From an uncultured Roseovarius sp. (lineage in GTDB: Bacteria > Pseudomonadota > Alphaproteobacteria > Rhodobacterales > Rhodobacteraceae), in assembly GCF_913057115.1 (NCBI RefSeq), contig NZ_CAJXNN010000018.1, positions 1 through 64,000 on the forward strand: 64,000 nt of DNA. The letters are read 5' to 3'. Shown piece after piece: positions 51,035 through 60,549 of the stretch (its first letter is position 1; every line of letters starts with the position of its first letter). The notes beneath the pieces were generated by a model. It saw only the letters and a list, made by a program, of their open reading frames with translations. It had not been told where the DNA came from and ran no database searches. Made by a program: the position numbers and the translations under genes.

Positions 51035-51592
51035 TCAGGATGCAAGCGAAATTCTAAACTCCAAGGTCTCATGGCCCCCGAGCGCCTTGTTGGCTGTATA
51101 ATTTCTTACCAACTGACCGCCCGCCTTTTCTATGACACGAACCGATGCAGGATTGTCGGGACTGGTGGTTATCTCAACAGATTGCAAGCCAACTGCTTTC
51201 GCCTCTGGTAGAATTGCTACGAGGGCCGCAGATGCCAACCCTTCGCGTTGCCGCCACGGAACTACAGCGTATCCGATGTGCCCCGAACAAGTGGGCGGCA
51301 ATTCCTCAGTCCCTGGTTTCCATCGCAAACCAATATGGCCACAAAACTCGCTAGACCATATCCAGCGGCGAATGCTCGGCAAACGCGGTACCTTCGAGCC
51401 ATCTGGCAGAGTAACTGGCCCTGCTTTTGCAGTTGGATCGTCAAGGTTTGCGACGAAAGATGCCGCATCTCTGTCAATTGCCAGTAACTGCTCTTGAGCA
51501 GCCTCGGGCCGCAAATTGTCCGGCGACCAGCCTCTTTGCAATGCCGCCACATATGCTGGAATGTGATCAATACTCGGTTTGAGCAGTTTCAT
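51035..51592 (-). CDS. GNAT-family N-acetyltransferase
   Basis: This 185-residue GNAT-fold enzyme transfers an acetyl group from acetyl-CoA to an unknown amine. The acetyl-CoA segment VVPWRQREGLASAALVAILP (Q/R-x-x-G-x-A type) and the following ITTSPDNPASVRVIEKAGGQ are family hallmarks. The coding sequence looks lower in GC than its neighbours, which may mean horizontal acquisition. It is a lone gene between non-coding regions. Confidence 0.82.
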   Translation of the reverse strand: MKLLKPSIDHIPAYVAALQRGWSPDNLRPEAAQEQLLAIDRDAASFVANLDDPTAKAGPVTLPDGSKVPRLPSIRRWIWSSEFCGHIGLRWKPGTEELPPTCSGHIGYAVVPWRQREGLASAALVAILPEAKAVGLQSVEITTSPDNPASVRVIEKAGGQLVRNYTANKALGGHETLEFRISLAS

Positions 51593-52115
51593 TTTGCCGT
51601 CTCGACATTGAAGTCCTTCTCAGAACGGACATTCATGCACGTCGCAGCATCGGTCAACAAGGGCTCTCACCCGGCACTCGCCGCACTTGGCCTGAAAGTC
51701 CGCTATCAGGAAATCGCCCAACCTTTGCAAACTCCACTCCCCGCGCAAAGCTGCCACACAATCCCCGCGCGGGATCAAGGCGCGTAGCGCCGCCGCGCAT
51801 CGCCGGGCCGCCCCCACGGCACGGCGATTGGGTTGGTCATGGCGCTTAGATTAGAGGTTGCGCGCCAGTGGTTGGGATAAAGTGCATTAGCTCAACCGTT
51901 TGATCGCCGCACCGCGGCCCGTCAATGCGCGGCTTGGGGGCAATGGCTAACAAGGGTTCAAACCCGGCCTTCGCGGCATATGAACCGAACGGCTGCTTTT
52001 GAAAACCGCATGAACTTTACCCCCTCCTTGCGCATTGCGGCCTGTGTCGGGGGGCTGCACCGATCAATCTGCGCGCAAAGCCGGTCCGGCGCGGTGGCTT
52101 GGGGGCCCTGCGCCC
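51593..52115. other. gene-free region before choV
   Basis: No gene is supported across these 523 bp. Two imperfect copies of a ~30-bp sequence (AACAAGGG-x-TC-x-x-ACCCGGC) lie at about 51654 and 51949. One resembles a tRNA T-arm but lacks an acceptor stem. The right part is probably the 3' flank of the minus-strand cho operon. The region looks like accumulated remnants. Confidence 0.4.
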
Positions 52116-53144
52116 TCATCCTCCCCTTGGATCGAGCAGTTTCGAGAAAATCCGGGCGCGGGTGATCTGGCCCAGAAGCCGGCCGTCCTCGACCACGCCC
52201 ACAGGGGCTTCACTGCCTTGGGCGGCTTCCATGACGTCGCGAATCGTGGCGTCGGGGCCGACGCTGGTTTTCGTCGTGTCCTGTGCCGGTTCCATGACAT
52301 CGCGGGCGCAGAGTACGCCGAGCGGGTTCATGTGGGCGACGAAATCGGCCACGTAGTCGGTTGCGGGGTTGGTGAAAATCTCCTGCGGGGTGCCGCATTG
52401 CACGATGCGCCCGCCTTCCATGATGGCGATGCGGTTGCCAATCTTGAAGGCTTCATCCAGATCGTGGCTGACGAAGATGATCGTGCGGTTGAGCTTGGAT
52501 TGAAGCTCCAGCAGCTCATCCTGCAAATGGGTGCGGATAAGCGGGTCCAGCGCGCTGAAGGGTTCATCCATCAGCAAGATGGGCGCGTCTGTGGCAAAGG
52601 CGCGGGCAAGGCCCACGCGCTGTTGCATGCCGCCTGACAGTTCGCCCACCTTGCGGTCGGCCCAGTCCGACAGGCCCACAAGGTCAAGCTGTGTCTGGGT
52701 GCGGCTGGCGCGTTCGGCCTTGGGCAGGCCGGCCAGTTCCAGCCCCAGCCAGACGTTTTCGCGGACCGTGCGCCATGGCAGCAGGCCGAATTGCTGGAAC
52801 ACCATCGCGATTTGCGTCTGTCGCATCTCGCGCAGTGTCTGCGCATTGGCATTCGTGATATCGACCATGCCTTGGCCATCGCTGACCTGCACGCTGCCCC
52901 GGACCACGGGGTTGAGGCCGTTCACCGCCCGCAAGAGCGTTGACTTGCCAGAGCCCGACAGGCCCATGAGAACGACGATTTCGCCTTCCTCGACCTCGAT
53001 CGAGCAGTCATGCACGCCAAGGACCTGGCCCGTCTTGGTTTGAATCTCCGGGCGCTCCAGCCCTTGATCCATCAGGGGCAGGGCGCTTTGCGGCTTGTCG
53101 CCGAAGACGATGGAGACCTTGTCGAATGTAACGGCTGTGCTCAT
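52116..53144 (-). CDS. choV: choline ABC transporter ATP-binding protein
   Basis: ChoV is the ATPase of a high-affinity choline/quaternary amine importer. The 342-residue protein has Walker A GLSGSGKST, the ABC signature LSGGMQQRVGLARAFATDAP, Walker B ILLMDEPFSALDPL and a C-terminal CBS-like regulatory tail (VGPDATIRDVMEAAQG). The N-terminus LSIVFGDKP-like plus GQVLGVHDCSIEVEEGE matches the ProV/ChoV class. Its start overlaps the choW stop by 4 bp. It is last in the choX-choW-choV operon. Confidence 0.9.
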   Translation of the reverse strand: MSTAVTFDKVSIVFGDKPQSALPLMDQGLERPEIQTKTGQVLGVHDCSIEVEEGEIVVLMGLSGSGKSTLLRAVNGLNPVVRGSVQVSDGQGMVDITNANAQTLREMRQTQIAMVFQQFGLLPWRTVRENVWLGLELAGLPKAERASRTQTQLDLVGLSDWADRKVGELSGGMQQRVGLARAFATDAPILLMDEPFSALDPLIRTHLQDELLELQSKLNRTIIFVSHDLDEAFKIGNRIAIMEGGRIVQCGTPQEIFTNPATDYVADFVAHMNPLGVLCARDVMEPAQDTTKTSVGPDATIRDVMEAAQGSEAPVGVVEDGRLLGQITRARIFSKLLDPRGG

Positions 53145-53977
53145 CCCTTGCGCTCCATACGTAGCATGCGGTCCAGCAGAATGGCGACCACGACGATGAC
53201 GAAACCGGATTCGAACCCAAGCGAGGTATTGACCGAATTGAGCGCGCGGACCACCGGCACGCCAAGGCCGTCAGCCCCGACGAGGGCCGCGATCACCACC
53301 ATCGAGAGCGACAGCATGATGGTCTGGTTCAGGCCCGCCATGATCTGCGGCAGGGCATAGGGGAGTTCAACTTTCCATAGCACTTGGCGATTGGTGGCCC
53401 CGAAGGCTTGTGCCGCTTCCAGAAGGGCGGTGGGGGTCGAGGAAATGCCGAGATGCGTGAGGCGAATGGGGGCGGGGACCACGAAGATGACCGTGGCAAT
53501 CAGGCCCGGCACCATGCCGATGCCGAAAAAGACAATCGCGGGGATGAGGTAGACGAAGGGCGGCAGCGTTTGCATGAGGTCCAGCACCGGCCGCATGGCG
53601 GCGTAAAGCCGGGGCCGGTGGGCGGCGGCGATACCTATGGGCATGCCCACGCCCATGCAGACCACGCAGGCCGACAGGACGAGGGTCAGGCTTTCGGTGG
53701 TTTCCTCCCAATAGCCTTGATTGACGATGAAGAGAAAGCCAAGCGCCACCCCGAGCGACAGCTGCCAGCGGCGCTGCACGGCATAGGTCAGGCCCGCGAA
53801 AACCGCAATCACGATCAGAGGGTGGGGGGATTGCAAAACCCAGAGGATACCTTCGATCAACGCCTCGAGCGCGATGGACATGGTATCGAAGACCACAAAG
53901 AAATTGTCCTGAAGCCAGTCAAAGACCCCGGCGGCCCAATCGCCCACGGGGATTTTGTTATCGGTGAGCCAGTTCAT
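53141..53977 (-). CDS. choW: choline ABC transporter permease
   Basis: ChoW is the membrane channel of the choline importer. The 278-residue protein has about six hydrophobic helices, starting with an amphipathic N-terminal segment (NWLTDNKIPVGDWAAGVFDW), and the EAA-like loop (LLEAAQAFGATNRQVLWKVE then LPYALPQIMAGLNQTIMLSL) that contacts ChoV. It is coupled to choV by ATGA and preceded by a stem-loop separating it from choX. Confidence 0.9.
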   Translation of the reverse strand: MNWLTDNKIPVGDWAAGVFDWLQDNFFVVFDTMSIALEALIEGILWVLQSPHPLIVIAVFAGLTYAVQRRWQLSLGVALGFLFIVNQGYWEETTESLTLVLSACVVCMGVGMPIGIAAAHRPRLYAAMRPVLDLMQTLPPFVYLIPAIVFFGIGMVPGLIATVIFVVPAPIRLTHLGISSTPTALLEAAQAFGATNRQVLWKVELPYALPQIMAGLNQTIMLSLSMVVIAALVGADGLGVPVVRALNSVNTSLGFESGFVIVVVAILLDRMLRMERKG

Positions 53978-54005
53978 CTGATCGCTTTCTACCGTCCCTT
54001 ATTGG

Positions 54006-54031
54006 CCCCCGGCGGATCGTTTCGCCGGGGG
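54006..54031 (-). promoter_or_regulatory. intercistronic stem-loop between choX and choW
   Basis: CCCCCGGCG (54006-54014) pairs perfectly with CGCCGGGGG (54023-54031). On the minus strand no U-run follows, so full termination is unlikely. Stems like this often protect the upstream message and raise binding-protein dosage relative to the permease. Confidence 0.55.
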
Positions 54032-54072
54032 TTTTGTTCTTGGCACACGGCCCACCAGAGCCGCGCGCGGGA

Positions 54073-54999
54073 TTATTCCATTGCCGCTTTGACGGCTTCC
54101 ATCGCGTCGCCACCGTCTTTGGCGGTCACGCCCTCGAGCCACGGGCCAAGCACCTCGGGGTTGGCTTTGAGCCATGCGCTTGCGGCCTCGGCGGGGTCTT
54201 CGCCATCATTGAGGATCGCGCCCATGATCTCGTTTTCCATGGCCAGCGAAAACTCGAGGTTTTGCAGCAGTTTGCCGACGTTCGGGCATTCCTCGACATA
54301 GCCTGCGGAGGTGTTGGTATAGACCGTGGCCCCGCCCAGGTTGGGGCCGAACCAGTCATCGCCGCCCGTCAGATAGGTCATGTCGAAATTGGCGTTCATC
54401 GGGTGCGGTTCCCAGCCCAGGAAGATGATCGGCTCATCGCGGCGGGTAGCGCGTTCGACCTGCGCCAGCATGCCTTGTTCCGAGCTTTCCTTGACCTCGA
54501 AGCCGTCAAGCCCGAAGGCATCATCGGCGATCATATCCATGATCAGGCGGTTGCCGTCGTTGCCCGGCTCGATGCCGTAGATGGTGGCATCCAGCGCCTC
54601 GGCGTGATCGGCGATCTTCGAGAAATCGTCGATGCCAAGGGCGGCCCCGGCAGAGTTGGTGGCCAGGGTGTATTTCGCGCCTTCAAGGTTGGCGCGGACA
54701 GTGTCCACGGTGCCCGCTTCGCGGTAGGGGGCGATATCGCCTTCCATGGTGGGCATCCAGTTGCCCAAGAACACGTCGATGTCGCCCGCGGCCAGCGAGG
54801 TGTATGTCACCGGCACGGACAGCACTTTGATATCGGTTTCATAGCCCAAAGCCTGCAAGACGGTGGTGGTTGCGGCGGTGGTGGCGGTGATATCGGTCCA
54901 GCCCACATCCGAGAAGGTGACGGTGTCGCAATCGGCCCAAGCGGTGGCCGTGGTGGCGGCCAGCGTGGCGGCGACGGTGAGGGTGGTTTTGAGGGTCAT
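54073..54999 (-). CDS. choX: choline-binding periplasmic protein
   Basis: ChoX is the soluble receptor of the choline importer. The 308-residue precursor has a signal peptide (LKTTLTVAATLAATTATAWA) and a type II binding fold of the OpuAC/ChoX class (VTFSDVGWTDITATTAATTT, then LGNWMPTMEGDIAPYREAGT and IFLGWEPHPMNANFDM). The Trp residues in these segments would cage the quaternary ammonium group. It is the first gene of the choX-choW-choV operon. Confidence 0.9.
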   Translation of the reverse strand: MTLKTTLTVAATLAATTATAWADCDTVTFSDVGWTDITATTAATTTVLQALGYETDIKVLSVPVTYTSLAAGDIDVFLGNWMPTMEGDIAPYREAGTVDTVRANLEGAKYTLATNSAGAALGIDDFSKIADHAEALDATIYGIEPGNDGNRLIMDMIADDAFGLDGFEVKESSEQGMLAQVERATRRDEPIIFLGWEPHPMNANFDMTYLTGGDDWFGPNLGGATVYTNTSAGYVEECPNVGKLLQNLEFSLAMENEIMGAILNDGEDPAEAASAWLKANPEVLGPWLEGVTAKDGGDAMEAVKAAME

Positions 55000-55115
55000 T
55001 GTCGGGTCTCTCCCTATTTTATCGTGGTTCAGTTCTGCCCAAAAGGCAGCGCCGGCGCGATGGTCCGCGCCGACGCATGTGATGTCAAACGGCTTTTAGG
55101 CCGGTGCGCCCGCGA

Positions 55116-56672
55116 TCAGGCCATCCACCAGCGTTCCATCCAGCGTTCGCCGTCCATCTCCCAGTTCGAGGCCATCTCGCCATGCATGACCTTGTCGGAT
55201 TTGGCCTGCACGTAGTTGGCGAACATCGGGATGATGACACCGCCTTTGTTGGAGACGAGGTCCTGCATCTCCCAGTACATGTCGCGGCGTTTGTCCTCGT
55301 CCAGTTCGGCGCGTGCCTTGACCAGCAGTTCGTCAAAGCGCTCGTTGCACCAGAAGCTGTCGTTCCATGACGCTCCGCATTTATAGGCGGTGGCGAACAT
55401 CTGGTCTTCGACCGGGCGACCGCCCCAGTAGACCGCCGTGAAGGGCTTTTTCATCCAGACGTCGGACCAATAGCCATCCTTCGGCTCGCGTACGACATCG
55501 ATGTTGATGCCAGCCTGCTTCGCCGAGGCTTGGAACAGAACGCCCGCGTCGACCGCACCCGCGAAGGCCGCATCCGAGGCATGCAGCGCCACATCGACGC
55601 TGTCGACACCGGCCTGCTTGAGGAAATACTTGGCCTTGTCGGGGTCGTATGTCTTCTGCTCAAGCTCGGAGTTGTAATAGCGCTGCCCCTCGCCAATCGG
55701 GTGGTCGTTGCCGACCGAGCCGTAGCCGAACAGGATCTTGTCGACGAGTTCCTGACGGTTGATACCGTATTTCAGGGCCTGACGGATATTGTTGTCGGTG
55801 TAGGGGTCCTTGTTGGTGGACATCGCGAAAGTGTAGTGCTGTGTCCCGGCGATTGTTTCCACCTCGATGCCCGGGTTGCGGCCCAGTAGGCCCGCTGTCT
55901 TGAGGTCGACCCTGTCGACCGCATCGACATCGCCCGCGACAAGCGCGCTGGTGCGGGCATTCTGATCGACGATGGACAGCAATTCACAGCTGTCGATCCA
56001 TGCCACGTCATCGCGCCAATGGTTCGGGTTGCGCTCAAAGCTTGCCGAGACGCCGGGCTTGAAGCTCTTGAGCACGTAGCTGCCACAGCCATCGCCCGAT
56101 TTCCAATCAATGCTGTCGCCCTCGGCTTTGCACATCGCAAGGTGATAATCCGACAGGATGAAGGGGAAGTCGGCGTTGCCGCCCGACAGGGTGAAAATGA
56201 TCGTGTCGTCGCCCTCGGTCGCGATCTCTTGGATCGGCTCGACAATGGGCCCCGCGGCCGAGGTCGAATCCTCGCCCCGGTGGTGGTTGATCGAGGCCAC
56301 GACATCTTCCACTGTGAGCGGCTTGCCCGAATGGAAGGTCACGCCCTTACGCAGCTTGAACCGCCAGACCGAGGCATCGTCCGAGGCTTCCCAGCTTTCG
56401 GCCAGTTCCGGCACAAGGCTGCCATCGGGGGCAACCTGGGTCAGGAAGCCATGGATGCCAAAGCCCACGGCCAGCATGAAGCCGTTTTCCCATTGGCCCG
56501 GGTCCAGCGTGTCGGTGGTTTGGCCGTGGCCCTTGGCAACGCGCAGGTGGCCGCCGCGCTTGGGTGTCTGGGCCATGGCACCGCCCAAGGGCAGGGTGGC
56601 TGCGACCGCACCTGCCGCCGTGGTCTTGAGAAATCCGCGACGATCCAGAAGTCCGCCTTTGATCAATGACAT
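55116..56672 (-). CDS. family 5 ABC solute-binding protein (peptide/opine type), orphan
   Basis: This 518-residue periplasmic binding protein has a Tat-type signal (LLDRRGFLKTTAAGAVAATL, with twin Arg) and the SBP-5 fold (ELAESWEASDDASVWRFKLR, TFHSGKPLTVEDVVASINHH, NIRQALKYGINRQELVDKIL). Its ligand is probably a peptide or related amine. No dipeptide-type permeases are adjacent, so it is an orphan or uses a distant transporter. I use the ATG at 56672, which follows GGGAG. It is divergent from betI. Confidence 0.88.
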   Translation of the reverse strand: MSLIKGGLLDRRGFLKTTAAGAVAATLPLGGAMAQTPKRGGHLRVAKGHGQTTDTLDPGQWENGFMLAVGFGIHGFLTQVAPDGSLVPELAESWEASDDASVWRFKLRKGVTFHSGKPLTVEDVVASINHHRGEDSTSAAGPIVEPIQEIATEGDDTIIFTLSGGNADFPFILSDYHLAMCKAEGDSIDWKSGDGCGSYVLKSFKPGVSASFERNPNHWRDDVAWIDSCELLSIVDQNARTSALVAGDVDAVDRVDLKTAGLLGRNPGIEVETIAGTQHYTFAMSTNKDPYTDNNIRQALKYGINRQELVDKILFGYGSVGNDHPIGEGQRYYNSELEQKTYDPDKAKYFLKQAGVDSVDVALHASDAAFAGAVDAGVLFQASAKQAGINIDVVREPKDGYWSDVWMKKPFTAVYWGGRPVEDQMFATAYKCGASWNDSFWCNERFDELLVKARAELDEDKRRDMYWEMQDLVSNKGGVIIPMFANYVQAKSDKVMHGEMASNWEMDGERWMERWWMA

Positions 56673-56864
56673 ATCTTTTTCTCCCTGTGTCATTTGCGTT
56701 CGCTCCAAGCCCATACCGGGCAGGGCGCTGTCAACCTGTCGCGGCCACCTGTCGTGGAAGCGACACTGTTGTTACGTTTCCGACGTTATTATGACGCGCT
56801 TATGAAGTGCAACGTTATAGTTCAGTTTGTTTCGATGCTGAATTTGCCGTCCCGTTTTTTATTG

Positions 56865-56878
56865 ATTGACGAGTCAAT
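56865..56878. promoter_or_regulatory. BetI-like operator
   Basis: ATTGAC-GA-GTCAAT is a perfect inverted repeat 43 bp before the betI start, in the divergent region with the SBP gene. It resembles BetI operators (ATTGA-type arms). It would let choline-relieved repression control betI-betC-betB-betA and perhaps the divergent gene. Confidence 0.5.
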
Positions 56879-56921
56879 TAAACGGTTTTACCCACGTCTG
56901 GCAAGCAAGAAAGGACGCGCT

Positions 56922-57509
56922 TTGCCAAAGCTGGGGATGGAACCGATACGCCGTTCGGCGCTTTTGGAGGCCACGATCCACGAGATCGGGGCCCGTGGCA
57001 CGCTGGATGTGACCGTGAGCCAGATCGCCAAGCGGGCGGGCATGTCCTCGGCTTTGGCGCATCACTATTTCGGCTCCAAGGAACAGATTTTCGCCGCCGC
57101 CATGCGCCATATCCTCAGCCTTTACGGGGCCGAGGTGCGCGGCGCTTTGAGCATGGCCAAATCGCCGCGTGAGCGAATCGAGGCGGTGATCCGGGCCAGT
57201 TTCACGCCCGCGCAGTTCCGCCCCGAGATGGTCTCGGCCTGGCTGAATTTCTACGTTCAGGCGCAACGTTCGGACGAGGCGCGGCGCTTGCTGCATATCT
57301 ACCAGCGGCGGGTGCGCTCGAATCTGCACCATGCCTTCCGGCAGATCGCGCCTGACCGCGCCCGGACGCTCACGCGCGGTACGGCTGCGATGATCGACGG
57401 GCTTTATATCCGGCAGGCGCTGGGCGAGCGGGGCATTGCGCCCGAGGCCGCTGTCGACGTTCTTCTGCATTATCTCGACACCTCATTGGCACAGGACAGC
57501 ACGGCATGA
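56922..57509 (+). CDS. betI: TetR-family choline-responsive repressor
   Basis: BetI represses betaine-synthesis genes and is released by choline. The 195-residue protein starts PKLGMEPIRRSALLEATIHE, has the TetR HTH (TVSQIAKRAGMSSALAHHYF) and the ligand half with VSAWLNFYVQAQRSDEARRL. The usual BetI start is met by the TTG at 56922, with AAAGGA 6-7 bp upstream. Upstream in-frame ATGs would add up to 76 residues of non-homologous sequence. It ends in an ATGA overlap with betC. Confidence 0.9.
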   Translation: MPKLGMEPIRRSALLEATIHEIGARGTLDVTVSQIAKRAGMSSALAHHYFGSKEQIFAAAMRHILSLYGAEVRGALSMAKSPRERIEAVIRASFTPAQFRPEMVSAWLNFYVQAQRSDEARRLLHIYQRRVRSNLHHAFRQIAPDRARTLTRGTAAMIDGLYIRQALGERGIAPEAAVDVLLHYLDTSLAQDSTA

Positions 57510-59023
57510 CCAAACGGCCCAACATCCTCATTTTCATGGTGGATCAACTCAACGGCACCTTGTTTCCCGACGGCCCGGCGGACTGGCTGCATGCGCCCAA
57601 CCTCAAGGCGCTGGCCGACCGCTCCACGCGGTTTCGCAATGCCTATACCGCCTCGCCGCTCTGCGCGCCGGGGCGGGCGAGCTTCATGTCGGGGCTTTTG
57701 CCCTCGCGGTCGCGTGTCTATGACAATGCCGCCGAATTCTCTGCTGATATTCCCACCTATGCCCACCACCTGCGCCGTGCGGGCTATCAAACCTGCCTTT
57801 CGGGCAAGATGCATTTCGTCGGCCCCGATCAGTTGCACGGGTTCGAGGAACGCCTGACCACCGATATCTACCCCGCCGATTTCGGCTGGACGCCCGATTA
57901 CCGCAAGCCGGGTGAGCGGATTGATTGGTGGTATCACAACCTTGGATCGGTGACCGGCGCGGGCGTGGCCGAAATATCCAACCAGATGGAGTATGACGAC
58001 GAGGTGGCCTATCACGCCACCCGCAAGGTCTATGATTTGGGCCGCGGCCATGACGACCGGCCTTGGTGCCTGACCGTCAGCTTCACCCATCCGCATGACC
58101 CTTACGTGGCGCGCCGCAAATACTGGGACTTGTACGAGGAGTGCGAGCATCTTCTGCCCGAGATCCCGGCGATGAACTATGAGGATCACGACCCCCATTC
58201 CAAGCGCATCTTCGATGCCAACGACTGGCGGTCGTTCAACATCTCGCAAGAGGATATCCGCCGCTCCCGCCGCGCCTATTTCGCCAATATCTCCTACCTT
58301 GATGACAAGATCGGCGAGGTGATGGAGGCCCTGCGCGGCACGCGTCAGGAGGAGGACACCATCATCCTCTTTGTCTCGGATCACGGCGATATGCTGGGCG
58401 AACGGGGGCTTTGGTTCAAGATGTCCTTCTATGAAGGCTCCGCCCGCGTCCCCCTGATGATCTCCTCGCCCAATATGGAGCCGGGGCTGGTGACCGAACC
58501 GGTCAGCAATATCGACGTCTGCCCGACGCTTTGCGATCTGGCGGGCGTGTCGATGGAGGAGGTCGCCCCCTGGACCGAAGGCCAAAGCCTTGTGCCCCAA
58601 GGCCAAGGCACCACGCGCGCCGCTCCGGTGGCCATGGAATACGCCGCCGAAGCCTCCTACGCGCCGCTTGTCAGCCTGCGGGAGAGCCGCTGGAAATACA
58701 CCCGCTGCGCGCTCGACCCCGATCAACTCTTTGATCTCGACGCCGACCCGCATGAGCTGACCAACCTCGCCGAGGACCCGGCCCACACTGAGACCCTCAA
58801 GCATTTCAGCGACATGGCCGATGACCGCTGGTGCTTGGATCAATTCGACGCGCAGGTCCGCGAAAGCCAAGCCCGCCGCTGGGTGGTTTACGAGGCCCTG
58901 CGCCAGGGCGGCTATTACCCTTGGGATTACCAACCGCTGCAAAAGGCCTCGGAACGCTACATGCGCAACCACATGGACCTCAACGAGGTGGAAGAAAACC
59001 AACGCTTCCCACGTGGCGAATAA
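57506..59023 (+). CDS. betC: choline-sulfatase
   Basis: BetC hydrolyses choline-O-sulfate to choline and sulfate in the cytoplasm. The 505-residue type I sulfatase has the formylglycine-forming motif CAPGRASFMSG near residues 53-63 (Cys at its start), the N-terminal metal site MTKRPNILIFMVDQLNG and the SFTHPHDPYVARRKYWD block. This links sulfate-ester scavenging to betaine synthesis. It overlaps betI by 4 bp. Confidence 0.94.
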   Translation: MTKRPNILIFMVDQLNGTLFPDGPADWLHAPNLKALADRSTRFRNAYTASPLCAPGRASFMSGLLPSRSRVYDNAAEFSADIPTYAHHLRRAGYQTCLSGKMHFVGPDQLHGFEERLTTDIYPADFGWTPDYRKPGERIDWWYHNLGSVTGAGVAEISNQMEYDDEVAYHATRKVYDLGRGHDDRPWCLTVSFTHPHDPYVARRKYWDLYEECEHLLPEIPAMNYEDHDPHSKRIFDANDWRSFNISQEDIRRSRRAYFANISYLDDKIGEVMEALRGTRQEEDTIILFVSDHGDMLGERGLWFKMSFYEGSARVPLMISSPNMEPGLVTEPVSNIDVCPTLCDLAGVSMEEVAPWTEGQSLVPQGQGTTRAAPVAMEYAAEASYAPLVSLRESRWKYTRCALDPDQLFDLDADPHELTNLAEDPAHTETLKHFSDMADDRWCLDQFDAQVRESQARRWVVYEALRQGGYYPWDYQPLQKASERYMRNHMDLNEVEENQRFPRGE

Positions 59024-59027
59024 CCCC

Positions 59028-59058
59028 TTCATCTTTCCCCAAATACTCCCGCCGGAGG
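59028..59058. repeat. dispersed 31-bp repeat, copy C (inverted), between betC and betB
   Basis: This 31-bp segment is the reverse complement of 123-153 with one mismatch. Its last seven bases (CCGGAGG) act as the Shine-Dalgarno sequence of betB, 4 bp before the ATG. An intergenic repeat has thus supplied a ribosome-binding site. Confidence 0.65.
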
Positions 59059-59062
59059 CGAC

Positions 59063-60523
59063 ATGACCTATCCAACCCAACCCAAGGCCAGCCATTTCGT
59101 GAATGGCCAGTACATGGAAGACGAAAGCGGCACGCCGCTGCCGGTGATCTACCCCGCCACAGGCGAGGAGATCGCGCAGCTGCATGAGGCCACGCCCGAG
59201 GTTCTGGACGCAGCGATTAGCGCCGCAGAGGCCGCCCAAAAGGACTGGGCCAGGCTCTCGGGGATGGAGCGGGGCCGCGTGCTGCGTCGCGCCGCCGATA
59301 TCATGCGCGAGCGCAACCATGATCTCTCGGTGCTGGAAACCATGGACACCGGCAAGCCTTATCAGGAAACCAGCGTGGCCGATGCCACCAGCGGCGCGGA
59401 TGCTTTGGAGTATTTCGGCGGGCTGGCCGCCTCCCTGACGGGCGAACATATCCCCCTGCCGGGCGGCGATTGGGCCTATACCATTCGCGAGCCCTTGGGC
59501 GTTTGCGCCGGGATCGGGGCGTGGAACTACCCCACGCAAATCGCCTGCTGGAAAGCCGCCCCGGCCTTGGCCTGCGGCAATGCCATGGTGTTCAAACCCT
59601 CGGAGGTCACGCCCTTGTCGGCGCTGAAAGTGGCCGAAATCCTGATGGAGGCGGGCGCGCCGGCAGGCCTCTTTAACGTGGTGCAAGGCAAGGGTGGCGT
59701 TGGGGCCCCCTTGGTCACCGATCCGCGCGTCGCCAAGGTCTCGCTCACCGGGTCGGTGCCGACGGGGCGCAAGGTTTATGCGGCGGCGGCCGAGGGCATG
59801 AAGCATGTCACCATGGAGTTGGGCGGCAAATCCCCCATGGTGGTCTTTGACGACGCCAGCCTTGAGGATGCGATTTCCGGCGCGATCCTTGGGAATTTCT
59901 ATTCCACGGGGCAGGTCTGTTCCAACGGGACGCGGGTTTTCGTGCATCAATCCATAAAGGAGGCGTTTCTGGCCCGCATGGCCGAGCGCCTGAAAGATGC
60001 CGTTATCGGTGACCCGCTGGACGAAGCCACCAGCTTTGGCCCCATGGTCAGCGAAGCGCAATTGCAGATCGTGCTGGGCTATATCGAGAAGGGCAAATCC
60101 GAGGGGGCGCGCTTGATCACCGGCGGCAACCGCATCGACAAGCCGGGTTGCTGGATCGAACCGACGGTCTTTGCCGATGTCAGGGACGATATGACCATCG
60201 CCCGCGAAGAGATTTTTGGCCCGGTGCTGAGCGTCTTGGACTTCGAGGATGAGGATGAAGTGATCGCCCGGGCCAACGCCACGCCTTATGGGCTGTCGGC
60301 AGGGGTCTATACCTGCGATCTGCAGCGCGGTCACCGGGTGATCGGACAGCTTCAGGCGGGCAGTTGCTTCATCAACTCCTACAACGACGCCCCGGTCGAG
60401 GTGCCCTTTGGCGGGGTCAAGGCCTCGGGCGTGGGGCGCGAGAACTCGAAAGAGGCGATCGCGCATTATTCACAGGTCAAATCCGTCTACGTCCGCATGG
60501 GCGAGACAGAGGCACCATTCTGA
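59063..60523 (+). CDS. betB: betaine-aldehyde dehydrogenase
   Basis: BetB oxidises betaine aldehyde to glycine betaine with NAD(P). The 486-residue aldehyde dehydrogenase has the cofactor and catalytic blocks [20 protein letters not shown], the Glu in [20 protein letters not shown] and the nucleophilic Cys in [14 protein letters not shown]. It is the third gene of the bet operon, with its ribosome site inside the dispersed repeat. Confidence 0.94.
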   Translation: MTYPTQPKASHFVNGQYMEDESGTPLPVIYPATGEEIAQLHEATPEVLDAAISAAEAAQKDWARLSGMERGRVLRRAADIMRERNHDLSVLETMDTGKPYQETSVADATSGADALEYFGGLAASLTGEHIPLPGGDWAYTIREPLGVCAGIGAWNYPTQIACWKAAPALACGNAMVFKPSEVTPLSALKVAEILMEAGAPAGLFNVVQGKGGVGAPLVTDPRVAKVSLTGSVPTGRKVYAAAAEGMKHVTMELGGKSPMVVFDDASLEDAISGAILGNFYSTGQVCSNGTRVFVHQSIKEAFLARMAERLKDAVIGDPLDEATSFGPMVSEAQLQIVLGYIEKGKSEGARLITGGNRIDKPGCWIEPTVFADVRDDMTIAREEIFGPVLSVLDFEDEDEVIARANATPYGLSAGVYTCDLQRGHRVIGQLQAGSCFINSYNDAPVEVPFGGVKASGVGRENSKEAIAHYSQVKSVYVRMGETEAPF

Positions 60524-60549
60524 CATTTTAGCCCGGGGGGATCGCGGGT

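Noticed and set aside
51945-51990. tRNA T-arm-like sequence GGGTTCAAACCC
   Set aside because: The 5-bp T-stem does not pair beyond two bases and no acceptor, D or anticodon arms can be drawn. No tRNA is present.
57470-60466. 998-codon open frame on the minus strand across betC and betB
   Set aside because: It is antisense to two well-recognised genes. The amino-acid composition (rich in H, A, G, R) and lack of any motif show it is a GC-rich shadow frame.
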